Below, piece after piece: positions 1 to 5,529 of a stretch of 6,306 nt of DNA. This stretch comes from Lachnospiraceae bacterium (GTDB taxonomy: Bacteria > Bacillota > Clostridia > Lachnospirales > Lachnospiraceae), in assembly GCA_029068665.1 (NCBI GenBank), contig JAIECC010000391.1:1-6306 (forward strand), in the 5' to 3' direction. Position 1 is the first letter of the stretch. Every line of letters starts with the position of its first letter. The notes under the pieces were generated by a model. The model had not been told where the DNA came from, did no database searches, and worked only from the letters and a program-made list of their open reading frames with translations. The position numbers were made by a program, and so were the translations under genes.

Positions 1-423
1 CTTACTGCTGTCAATATCCTGCCTTGACATGTCAATATCCTCAACAAACAGCATAAGTTCAGAAGAAATCCCGCCATTAATCAGCTTCTTTGAACATTCC
101 CGATTCGTTATAATTATCTGTGGATTTAAACCTTTAATTATAGATTTTGCTTTTTCAAAGGGGAATTTTACATCCGTAGGTGTATAATAATTACCACTAT
201 ACAATACCCCAACAAAAGCAATTAATGCCATTGCAGACTTGGGAAGATATACAAAAATCGGAAATGGACTATTATTATTTCGCTTCTTAATCTCTTCTGC
301 CACGCATAGACCTTTATTACGCCATTCCGAAAATGTAACTTCTCCATTTTCATCCGTCAGTGCCGTTTTGTCAGGAAATCTCCTTACTGTATCTTCCAAA
401 TAACATAATACTGAATTCTTCAA
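1..423 (-). CDS. Acyl/aminoacyl-adenylating enzyme, N-terminal part (3' partial)
   Basis: The first 141 codons of an AMP-binding (ANL superfamily) enzyme run off the left edge without a stop. Such enzymes activate a carboxylic or amino acid with ATP and load it on CoA or a carrier protein. The N terminus YLEDTVRRFPDKTALTD (8-24), TFSEWR (30-35, core A1), VYLPKSAMALIAF (58-70) and VLYSGNYYTPTD (73-84, core A2) are typical, closest in feel to DltA-like and NRPS-type adenylation domains. The P-loop core A3 and the substrate-pocket residues lie outside the window, so substrate cannot be predicted. The start is TTG at 421-423 behind AGAGG. With the ACP upstream, it probably loads that carrier; Campylobacter glycosylation loci also pair an adenylation enzyme with an ACP. 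Confidence 0.85.
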   Translation of the reverse strand, partial: MKNSVLCYLEDTVRRFPDKTALTDENGEVTFSEWRNKGLCVAEEIKKRNNNSPFPIFVYLPKSAMALIAFVGVLYSGNYYTPTDVKFPFEKAKSIIKGLNPQIIITNRECSKKLINGGISSELMLFVEDIDMSRQDIDSSK

Positions 424-431
424 CTTATCTA

Positions 432-436
432 CCTCT
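432..436 (-). promoter_or_regulatory. Ribosome binding site for the TTG-started adenylating enzyme
   Basis: AGAGG lies 8 nt before the TTG at 421-423, in the 14-nt gap after the SDR2 stop. No in-frame ATG occurs before residue 65, well inside the conserved domain, so the TTG is the best start. Confidence 0.65.
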
Positions 437-437
437 G

Positions 438-1193
438 CTATAATCTTCCTGAATCCACATACATTGCTCGCCCGGTTATCGCACAAGATGCATCACTTAA
501 TAGAAACATAATTGTTTCAGCTATTTCTTCCGGTTCGGGTACACCCAGAAGCTGCCCTTCTACTACTTGAGCAACTTCTTCTTCGCCTATTGCCTTAATA
601 AAATCATAATACATTCGTGTTTTTGTAAGGGAAGGCATTATCGAATTTACTCTTATTCCTTTACCGGCCACTTCCTGTGCCACAGTCTGTATCGCCGCAT
701 TCATACCGGCCTTAGCCGCAGCATAAATAGTCTGACATTTTCCCGGATCTACTGCTGCTATAGAAGAAATCGATACTACACTACATTGTCCCTGATTATG
801 ATACTTACGCTTTGAAAACAATCTTATCATTTCTAACAGAATATAAATATTAACATGCATCATATCATCAAACTCTTTTTTATTCAAAGAACTAAGAGAA
901 CCAGTCATACTAACACCTGCACAATGAACGATTCCATCTAATTTCACATTATCTGATATTGATTTTTGAAAAATGTCTGTCATATCATCAATTTCACATA
1001 AATCGCCGGACACCAGAATATGCCCGGTTCCCTCCATCATATCTCTGGTTTCATTCAATCTTTCTTCATTCCTTCCGGTGAGAACCACGGTTGCTCCCTG
1101 CTTTGACAGATAAATCGCTGTAGCTCGTCCAATGCCTGCAGATGCTCCTGTTACCAAATATTTTTTTCCTGTAAAATCAAAATAATTTTTCAT
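438..1193 (-). CDS. SDR-family oxidoreductase (SDR2)
   Basis: This 251-residue classical short-chain dehydrogenase/reductase is about half identical to SDR1 by hand alignment. The motifs are TGASAGIG (15-22), HCAG (90-93), Asn115, Ser144, Tyr157 and Lys161 (YAAAK). LTGRNEER (38-45) has Arg41 and no Asp after the second strand, suggesting NADP(H). It differs from SDR1 at IMPSLTKT (185-192), where the usual PG loop near the nicotinamide is PS, and its C terminus is VDSGRL instead of ADGGWL. The ATG at 1191-1193 has GGGAG 10 nt upstream. It follows the KAS III gene by 31 nt, so reduction of the KAS III beta-keto product to a 3-hydroxyacyl-ACP is the natural guess; a sugar substrate is also possible. 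Confidence 0.9.
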   Translation of the reverse strand: MKNYFDFTGKKYLVTGASAGIGRATAIYLSKQGATVVLTGRNEERLNETRDMMEGTGHILVSGDLCEIDDMTDIFQKSISDNVKLDGIVHCAGVSMTGSLSSLNKKEFDDMMHVNIYILLEMIRLFSKRKYHNQGQCSVVSISSIAAVDPGKCQTIYAAAKAGMNAAIQTVAQEVAGKGIRVNSIMPSLTKTRMYYDFIKAIGEEEVAQVVEGQLLGVPEPEEIAETIMFLLSDASCAITGRAMYVDSGRL

Positions 1194-1224
1194 AAAATCA
1201 ATTCTCCCATAGATATCATATCAA

Positions 1225-2307
1225 TTATAACTCAGAATCCGATTGTTGTATGTATTCTAATGCCTTAAAGCCTTCTTCCCAATATTCATCTGTGGATATA
1301 ATAGGCATAACATCACAGGAATCAATATCAAACGCAACGATCCCCCAGGAAAGTCCTACACCAAATCCGGAGCATACCAGCTTTAATCTACGATTTTCCT
1401 CTATGCTCTGACATAAATCCGCTATTCCTAATGGTATAGTCGCTCCATCCGTATTCCCATACTTGTCCAATGAAATATACAACTTATCCTCCGGTATCTT
1501 TACCCTTTTGGCAATCTGTTTTAAAATCATTAAATTCGGCTGATGGAGCATACAATAATCAAAATCATCCATAGAGCAATTATACTTTTGGAAGAACTCC
1601 TTAAACAGCTTTGGAACCTCTGTTATTGTAAACAAAAAGGTATCATCATTTGTCATGTGTGCAGCATCGGCTTCTGCAGGTTGAATCATTCCCGGAAATC
1701 TTGCTCCCGGAATTGGTGATATAATGACATCATACCCTGTACCGTCGGACATATTGGCTCCATACATTTTACCCTCGCCTCGTTCCAGCAAGGCGGCTGT
1801 ACCTGCATCTCCAAACATCAAACTGTCTGTCAAGTCATCTGTCTCGGGATGATTAAGAATAGCATCTCCAACCAGCAGCAAGGCCCTGCCAATCAATCCG
1901 CCCTGGATTAATCCCCCCAAAAGGGTTAATCCAACGGTAAATCCGGAACATCCTATATTAACATCAAATGTCAGACATTCCTTTTTGATTTCTAATCGCT
2001 TATGTAATATAAATGCTGTTGAAGGTATTTTATAGTCAGGACTTTGTGTTATAAATATAAGTGCATCTATATCATCTCCCGACAGCTTCTTACTGTCCAT
2101 CAATCGTTTGGCAGCAACGTAACACAAATCCGATGCCGTTTGTTTTCCATTTGATAAATAACGCTGTTCAATGCCTGTGGTCTTTATAAATTTTTCAATG
2201 GCTTTCTCTTCGAATGCACCAATGTAATCTCTTGTTTTTTTCCTCTCGCCCGGCAAAACACAGGATATTCCCGAAACGACCACCTGATCATATTCAAATC
2301 CTTTCAA
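1225..2307 (-). CDS. 3-oxoacyl-ACP synthase III family protein (FabH-like)
   Basis: KAS III enzymes condense an acyl-CoA or acyl thioester primer with malonyl-ACP, or in some pathways transfer acyl groups. The 360-residue thiolase-fold protein keeps the whole catalytic triad: Cys120 in DVNIGCSGF, His255 in LHQPNLMI and Asn285 in KYGNTDGATIPLG. FGDAGTAALLE (165-175) and the C-terminal GFGVGLSWG (314-322) are also typical. The GNTSAAS loop of housekeeping FabH reads GNTDGAT here, and the protein is some 40 residues longer than FabH, with an acidic tail, so it is probably a specialised member rather than the fatty-acid initiator. It starts with TTG behind GGAGG and follows the ACP gene by 4 nt. 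Its likely role is making a beta-keto acyl chain on that ACP; the primer is unknown. Confidence 0.9.
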   Translation of the reverse strand: MKGFEYDQVVVSGISCVLPGERKKTRDYIGAFEEKAIEKFIKTTGIEQRYLSNGKQTASDLCYVAAKRLMDSKKLSGDDIDALIFITQSPDYKIPSTAFILHKRLEIKKECLTFDVNIGCSGFTVGLTLLGGLIQGGLIGRALLLVGDAILNHPETDDLTDSLMFGDAGTAALLERGEGKMYGANMSDGTGYDVIISPIPGARFPGMIQPAEADAAHMTNDDTFLFTITEVPKLFKEFFQKYNCSMDDFDYCMLHQPNLMILKQIAKRVKIPEDKLYISLDKYGNTDGATIPLGIADLCQSIEENRRLKLVCSGFGVGLSWGIVAFDIDSCDVMPIISTDEYWEEGFKALEYIQQSDSEL

Positions 2308-2311
2308 ACCA

Positions 2312-2536
2312 TTATTCCTCCATCATATCCATCAAATCTTTTACTGTCGTAAGCTTTCTGATTTCTGCACCCTTAACGGCTTTACCAAATTTTTCATCCA
2401 ACAATGCAATAAATGATAATATTGCAACGGAATCCCATTCTTCATATTCCTCTAAGACTGCATCTTCCTTAATATCCTCCACTTCCAAATCCAATATCTC
2501 TGCAATACTTTCAATTTTCTCCTGTTTTGTCATCAT
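2312..2536 (-). CDS. Acyl carrier protein
   Basis: This is a free-standing, acidic 74-residue carrier protein, the usual ACP length. The phosphopantetheine site is WDSVAILSF with Ser36, where a holo-ACP synthase would attach the prosthetic group that carries acyl or aminoacyl thioesters. Helix II continues as ALLDEKFG (44-51). DSV replaces the DSL usual in fatty-acid ACPs, which hints at a dedicated carrier. The start is the first ATG (2534-2536), with AAGGAAG just upstream; the second ATG directly after it is equally possible. Its last codons form the ribosome binding site of the next gene, the KAS III, only 4 nt away. It probably serves that enzyme and the adenylating enzyme at the left edge. 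Confidence 0.9.
   Translation of the reverse strand: MMTKQEKIESIAEILDLEVEDIKEDAVLEEYEEWDSVAILSFIALLDEKFGKAVKGAEIRKLTTVKDLMDMMEE
2317..2321 (-). promoter_or_regulatory. Ribosome binding site for the TTG-started KAS III gene
   Basis: GGAGG is formed by the last sense codons of the ACP gene (ATG GAG GAA before TAA) and lies 9 nt before TTG at 2305-2307. There is no nearby in-frame ATG, and the nearest ATG, in TAATGGTTTGA, hits a stop after two codons. This supports a TTG start and tight translational coupling of the ACP and KAS III genes. Confidence 0.7.
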
Positions 2537-2566
2537 ACTCTTCCTTTCCTTTCATAATTTTATAAT

Positions 2567-2584
2567 AATAGTAATTCTACTATT
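2567..2584 (-). repeat. Small AT-rich inverted repeat before the ACP gene
   Basis: AATAGTA and TACTATT form a perfect 7-bp inverted repeat around a 4-nt loop. It includes the TAG stop of the PseH-like gene and lies about 30 nt before the ACP start. It is too AT-rich, and lacks a U-tract, to be a good terminator. It could be a weak RNA hairpin at a processing point, or chance in AT-rich DNA. Confidence 0.25.
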
Positions 2585-3164
2585 TTATTACTTCATACTC
2601 TTCATAAACGAATTTCATCACCAGCTTGCCCAGCTTTTCCTTTTCAAAACTATTCCACTCCTGTCTTGTTCCTCTTACTATATTTACATTATATGTTTTA
2701 CCATTCAAGTGAACCGGCTCTTTCCTGAGCTCTTTTTCTCCTCCCAAAAAACGGCTGACCGACGATGCATTCTTATTATACTCAAGGATCTCTCCATACA
2801 TGGTGTCATATCCCAAAACATTATACATAATATCCTGTCCAAAATATGACAGAATAACTCCATATCCCATGGCCTGATACTCTTCCGCTACCAGATAACT
2901 TCCTATTTCTACCCATTGATTCTCTGTATCGTATGTATATACATGTACTCCAAAGGGAACATCATCCAGATAGAACACAAAAACGTTTTTATTATCATCC
3001 GCCTTCACTCTTTGTACCCATTGATTATGTTCCTCTTCTGCTATTATATCCTGACAGAACATATTTCGCCTGACAAATTCCTGATTTCTCCAGCTTCTTA
3101 TATTCTGTATGGTAGCCTCATCAAGGCGATTCAATTCTATCGCTTTAAACTTCTTTTTAATCAT
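2580..3164 (-). CDS. PseH-like GNAT N-acyltransferase
   Basis: This 194-residue protein belongs to the GNAT acyltransferases. The N-terminal IRSWRNQEFVRRNM (22-35) and the following EEHNQWV (44-50) match the pattern of PseH, which transfers acetyl from acetyl-CoA to the 4-amino group of UDP-4-amino-4,6-dideoxy-N-acetyl-L-altrosamine in pseudaminic acid synthesis. The acyl-CoA-binding motif A, Q-x-x-G-x-G, is QAMGYG (97-102). EILEYNKNASS (125-135) and the late REW-like RQEW (167-170) also fit the family. The ATG at 3162-3164 has AGGGAG 8 nt upstream, partly inside the stop codon of the MBL gene, so translation is likely coupled. Because an acyl carrier protein gene follows, the donor could be acyl-ACP rather than acetyl-CoA. 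Symbol pseH is likely but not assigned, since the acyl group is unproven. Confidence 0.82.
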   Translation of the reverse strand: MIKKKFKAIELNRLDEATIQNIRSWRNQEFVRRNMFCQDIIAEEEHNQWVQRVKADDNKNVFVFYLDDVPFGVHVYTYDTENQWVEIGSYLVAEEYQAMGYGVILSYFGQDIMYNVLGYDTMYGEILEYNKNASSVSRFLGGEKELRKEPVHLNGKTYNVNIVRGTRQEWNSFEKEKLGKLVMKFVYEEYEVIK

Positions 3165-3176
3165 ATATAATTCTCC

Positions 3177-3926
3177 CTAGCAGACAATGTTAAACTCTTC
3201 TTTTGTTCCGCTTTCGCCATGACCCGGAAATATAATAGCATTATCCGTAATTGAAGTTAAAAACGGACCGGTAATCTCATAATATTTCTTTCTATTCCCT
3301 CCCGGAAGTCTTAATATTACTTTTTCGCCTGCAATCAGACTATCTCCGGTAAAATAATAGTCATTGCCGATTGCAATACATATACTTCCCTTAGAATGTC
3401 CCGGTGTATATATTATTTTAAACTGTATGTCTTCCCATTGAAATACCCCGTTATTTTCCAAAACAATATCTCCCTCACAGGAATAATCCTCCGGTATGTT
3501 ATACCGCTCCCGCCAATTATCCGGAAGGTTTTTAAATAACACCATGGATTCCAGATATGCTGCCAGATTTTCTTTCGGGTCTTTCATTGCCTTCAGGGCT
3601 TCTTTACTTCCCATTATACAGCATTCAAAATGTCTTTTATAATAATTAATTCCCTGTATATGATCATAATGCTCGTGGGTTACAATCATCCATATCTTTT
3701 CTATGCCCTTCGTCTTCATTAATTGAAGTGCCGCTTCCGATTCAACAGAATCTATCATAACAGCCGTATGTTCACCCAAGAGAATGTACATATTGGAATA
3801 AATCAAATCATATTCATACCTATATAACTTTCTACCGTATATCTTCAAATCATCTTTATCGATTTTCATATCTGACACCCATCCATTATGTATATCGTCC
3901 TGTTTTCCATATATGCTAAGTAGCAT
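3177..3926 (-). CDS. Metallo-beta-lactamase-fold hydrolase
   Basis: This is an MBL-superfamily metal-dependent hydrolase of up to 249 residues. It has THEHYDH (83-89, giving His84, His86, Asp88 and His89), a third metal His177 in TPGHSKGS, bridging Asp195 in FTGDSL and His236 in PGHGESG, so a complete binuclear metal site, most like the glyoxalase II group. No signal peptide or membrane segment is seen, so it is probably cytoplasmic. The start is uncertain: the ATG at 3926 has no ribosome binding site, whereas the ATG at 3867-3869 (residue 20) has GGATGGG about 8 nt upstream and would give 230 residues starting MKIDKDDLKIYG. The substrate is unknown. Sitting between PseF and an acyltransferase/ACP/KAS III set, it could hydrolyse an acyl thioester as some MBL thioesterases do in polyketide pathways; that is inference. 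Confidence 0.87.
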   Translation of the reverse strand: MLLSIYGKQDDIHNGWVSDMKIDKDDLKIYGRKLYRYEYDLIYSNMYILLGEHTAVMIDSVESEAALQLMKTKGIEKIWMIVTHEHYDHIQGINYYKRHFECCIMGSKEALKAMKDPKENLAAYLESMVLFKNLPDNWRERYNIPEDYSCEGDIVLENNGVFQWEDIQFKIIYTPGHSKGSICIAIGNDYYFTGDSLIAGEKVILRLPGGNRKKYYEITGPFLTSITDNAIIFPGHGESGTKEEFNIVC

Positions 3927-3947
3927 TTAATAGAATCATATTTCAGG

Positions 3948-4628
3948 TTACTTCATGAACTGATACTTTAACTCAGCCAGTTTCCAGTCTTCTTCATTAT
4001 CTATATCCTGTACTTCCAATTCTGAGCAGATATATGGCACTACTTTCAAATCATCTTTATCCTCTAATATATTTTCCGGTCTCAATACATAAAACTGTCC
4101 ACAATCATGATAAATTGGTTCCAAATCCTGGGATCTCATACATTCACATTCCGGATACTGATATTGCAGAGCTCCATCTCTAATAATCATTGCCCTTTGA
4201 GGCGGAAATGAAAATCTCACTACCGGTGTAACAGCATCTACACCATCTCTCATTAAAGCAACTGCGCTCTTCAACTTATCTGCTGTTATAAAAGGGGCTG
4301 TAGGATATATACATACCGCTATCTCAAAGACCTTTTCCATCTTCTTATACTCAGTAAAAACCTCTCTTAATACATCATTGGTAGTCGCAAAATCATTTGC
4401 AGTTTCTTCACTTCGCATAAACGGAACCTTTGCTCCATATTTTTTTGCTATATCAGCAATTTCCCTGCTTTCTGTTGACACCATTACCTCATCGAATATA
4501 CCGGAATCCAATGCTGCCTGAATGGAGTAAGCAATTATTGGCCTGCCACAAAAATCTTTAATATTCTTTTTCGGAATCCTTTTACTTCCACCTCTGGCTG
4601 TAATAATCGCAATTTTCTTTTCTTCCAT
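3948..4628 (-). CDS. pseF: Pseudaminic acid cytidylyltransferase (PseF-type CMP-sugar synthetase)
   Basis: The enzyme activates a nonulosonic acid with CTP to give the CMP-sugar and pyrophosphate, the last cytoplasmic step before glycosyl transfer. The 226-residue protein has the CMP-NeuAc synthetase nucleotide motif ARGGSKRIPKKN (11-22), YPTAPF (108-113), FSFPPQRA (139-146), SQDLEP (166-171), YHDCGQFY (173-180) and DIDNEEDW (208-215). The FPPQRA and SQDLEP pattern fits PseF better than NeuA. Length is normal for the family. The start chosen is the ATG at 4626-4628, with AAAGGG 7 nt upstream; an in-frame ATG at 4682 would overlap SDR1 by 23 nt, lacks a ribosome binding site and adds residues before the conserved N terminus. 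A CMP-legionaminic or related activity cannot be excluded from sequence alone. Confidence 0.88.
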   Translation of the reverse strand: MEEKKIAIITARGGSKRIPKKNIKDFCGRPIIAYSIQAALDSGIFDEVMVSTESREIADIAKKYGAKVPFMRSEETANDFATTNDVLREVFTEYKKMEKVFEIAVCIYPTAPFITADKLKSAVALMRDGVDAVTPVVRFSFPPQRAMIIRDGALQYQYPECECMRSQDLEPIYHDCGQFYVLRPENILEDKDDLKVVPYICSELEVQDIDNEEDWKLAELKYQFMK

Positions 4629-4635
4629 CTGCTTA

Positions 4636-4641
4636 CCCTTT
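4636..4641 (-). promoter_or_regulatory. Ribosome binding site deciding the pseF start
   Basis: AAAGGG lies 7 nt upstream of the ATG at 4626-4628 in the short gap after SDR1. The earlier in-frame ATGs (at 4682, 4676 and 4658) have no comparable purine-rich site at correct spacing. This supports a 226-residue PseF beginning MEEKKIAIITARGG. Confidence 0.65.
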
Positions 4642-4659
4642 CTCTCTGACTCCTTCATT

Positions 4660-5409
4660 CTACAGCCATCCACCATCTGCACATAAGGCTCTTCCTGTAA
4701 TCACCCCTGAAGCTTCACTCAGCAAAAACAGGATTGCCTTTGCAATTTCTTCCGGTTCCGTAATACCTAACAGCTGCCTCTCCATGCTTTCCTTTAATTT
4801 TTCATTCGGAAAAATTTCTTCCTCCATCTCCATCATCTTCGTATTCACAAATCCCGGCATAATGCTGTTAACCCGAATTTCTTTCGCTGCCAATTCAATC
4901 GCCAGTGACTGTACAGCAGAATTTAATGCTCCCTTTGAAGCAGCATACAGTGTCTGGCATTTTTCCGGCCGGGTTGCGGCAAGAGAAGATACCGCTACAA
5001 TTGAACCTTTATTGCCATACTTTTTCTTTGCATATAATCTGGTGAGTTCTAAAAATGCATAAAAGTTAATTCTCATGCATTCTTCCATGTTATTTCGTTT
5101 CAACCTGTTCAGTGGCATTACATAACTCATACCGGCACAGTGTACCAATCCATCCAGTTTTTTTCCATCTGCCACCATGGTATTAAACAGTTCTGTCATA
5201 TCTTCCATTTCTCCCAGATCTGCTGAAATAATCTGATGATTATCGCCTTCCATCGCTGACCTGGTCTCTTCTAACCGTTCTTTATCTCTGGCAATCAAAA
5301 CCACCTGTGCGCCCTGCTGTGACAGCAGAATTGCAGTGCTTCTCCCAATCCCGGAGGAAGCTCCGGTAACTATGTATTTTTTTCCAGTAAAGTTATATAA
5401 ATTATTCAT
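4660..5409 (-). CDS. SDR-family oxidoreductase (SDR1)
   Basis: This is a classical short-chain dehydrogenase/reductase of 249 residues from the ATG at 5407-5409; an in-frame ATG at 5427 would add six residues but has no usable ribosome binding site. The NAD(P)-binding motif TGASSGIG is at 15-22, HCAG (NNAG-type) at 90-93, structural Asn115, and the catalytic set is Ser142, Tyr155 and Lys159 (YAASK). IMPGFVNT (183-190) is the normal PG loop and the C terminus ends ADGGWL. No Asp ends the second beta strand and Arg41 follows (LIARDKER), which suggests NADP(H); this is inference. It could reduce a beta-keto acyl-ACP like FabG, or act on a sugar like PtmA, which is found with a CMP-nonulosonate synthetase in Campylobacter. 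It is first after the promoter and is followed by PseF after 31 nt. Confidence 0.9.
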   Translation of the reverse strand: MNNLYNFTGKKYIVTGASSGIGRSTAILLSQQGAQVVLIARDKERLEETRSAMEGDNHQIISADLGEMEDMTELFNTMVADGKKLDGLVHCAGMSYVMPLNRLKRNNMEECMRINFYAFLELTRLYAKKKYGNKGSIVAVSSLAATRPEKCQTLYAASKGALNSAVQSLAIELAAKEIRVNSIMPGFVNTKMMEMEEEIFPNEKLKESMERQLLGITEPEEIAKAILFLLSEASGVITGRALCADGGWL

Positions 5410-5501
5410 GCATGCTCTCCTATCCATACCTCTATACCAGTCGATTCCTTCGCCTTTTCATAACCGCCTGAAGCAATCGGACTTGTTAATTTATATGCAA
5501 A
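5406..5501 (-). pseudogene. Start-less coding-like remnant in the SDR1 leader
   Basis: After a TAA at 5502-5504 one minus-strand frame is open for 31 codons and ends in a TGA (5406-5408) that overlaps the SDR1 start as ATGA. It has no ATG, GTG or TTG start. The predicted residues include SPIASGGYEKAKESTG followed by IEVWIGEHA, which look like ordinary soluble protein, and the DNA here is less AT-rich than the preceding promoter. A four-base ATGA overlap is typical of coupled genes in an operon, so this may be the 3' end of a lost gene that once preceded SDR1. A 31-codon open frame can easily arise by chance, and I recognise no family. Confidence 0.3.
5415..5421 (-). promoter_or_regulatory. 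Ribosome binding site deciding the SDR1 start
   Basis: AGGAG (5417-5421, extended to AGGAGAG) lies 7 nt before the ATG at 5407-5409. The upstream in-frame ATG at 5425-5427 has only GAGG one base away, too close to work. The chosen start also aligns with the start of the paralogue SDR2 (MNNLYNFTGKKY against MKNYFDFTGKKY). A further out-of-frame ATG at 5411-5413 would give only a three-codon ORF. Confidence 0.75.
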
Positions 5502-5529
5502 TTATAGCATTGTACATATAGCTTGACAA
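5501..5529 (-). promoter_or_regulatory. Sigma-A promoter with extended -10
   Basis: On the minus strand the -35 box TTGTCA (5524-5529, five of six matches to TTGACA) is followed by a 17-nt spacer and a perfect TATAAT -10 box (5501-5506). TG lies one base upstream of the -10, giving the extended form TGCTATAAT. The -35 box starts directly after the TGA stop of the methyltransferase. Transcription should begin near 5494, leaving a leader of about 85 nt before SDR1. This is the only convincing promoter I see, and it probably drives SDR1 through the adenylating enzyme and beyond. Confidence 0.75.

Noticed and set aside
24..35. Perfect palindrome TTGACATGTCAA and a 12-bp direct repeat TGTCAATATCCT at 9-20 and 30-41
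   Set aside because: Both sit inside the coding sequence of the adenylating enzyme, where the protein repeats Asp-Ile-Asp; there is no promoter context to make them an operator.
567..815. Plus-strand open frame of 82 codons (similar ones at 2916-3170, 4784-5062 and 5336-5521)
   Set aside because: All lie opposite well-supported minus-strand genes, or opposite the SDR1 leader, and show low-complexity, motif-free translations.
1224..1229. TATAAT on the minus strand at the KAS III stop codon as an internal promoter
   Set aside because: The bases 17 nt upstream do not resemble TTGACA and no extended -10 is present.
2214..2849. Plus-strand open frame of 211 codons
   Set aside because: It runs antisense across the KAS III, ACP and acyltransferase genes, is rich in Ser, Ile and Phe as expected from reversed AT-rich coding DNA, and shows no motif.
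4629..4682. Longer N terminus for PseF starting at 4682
   Set aside because: It would overlap SDR1, has no ribosome binding site, and adds residues not expected before the conserved KKIAIITARGG start.
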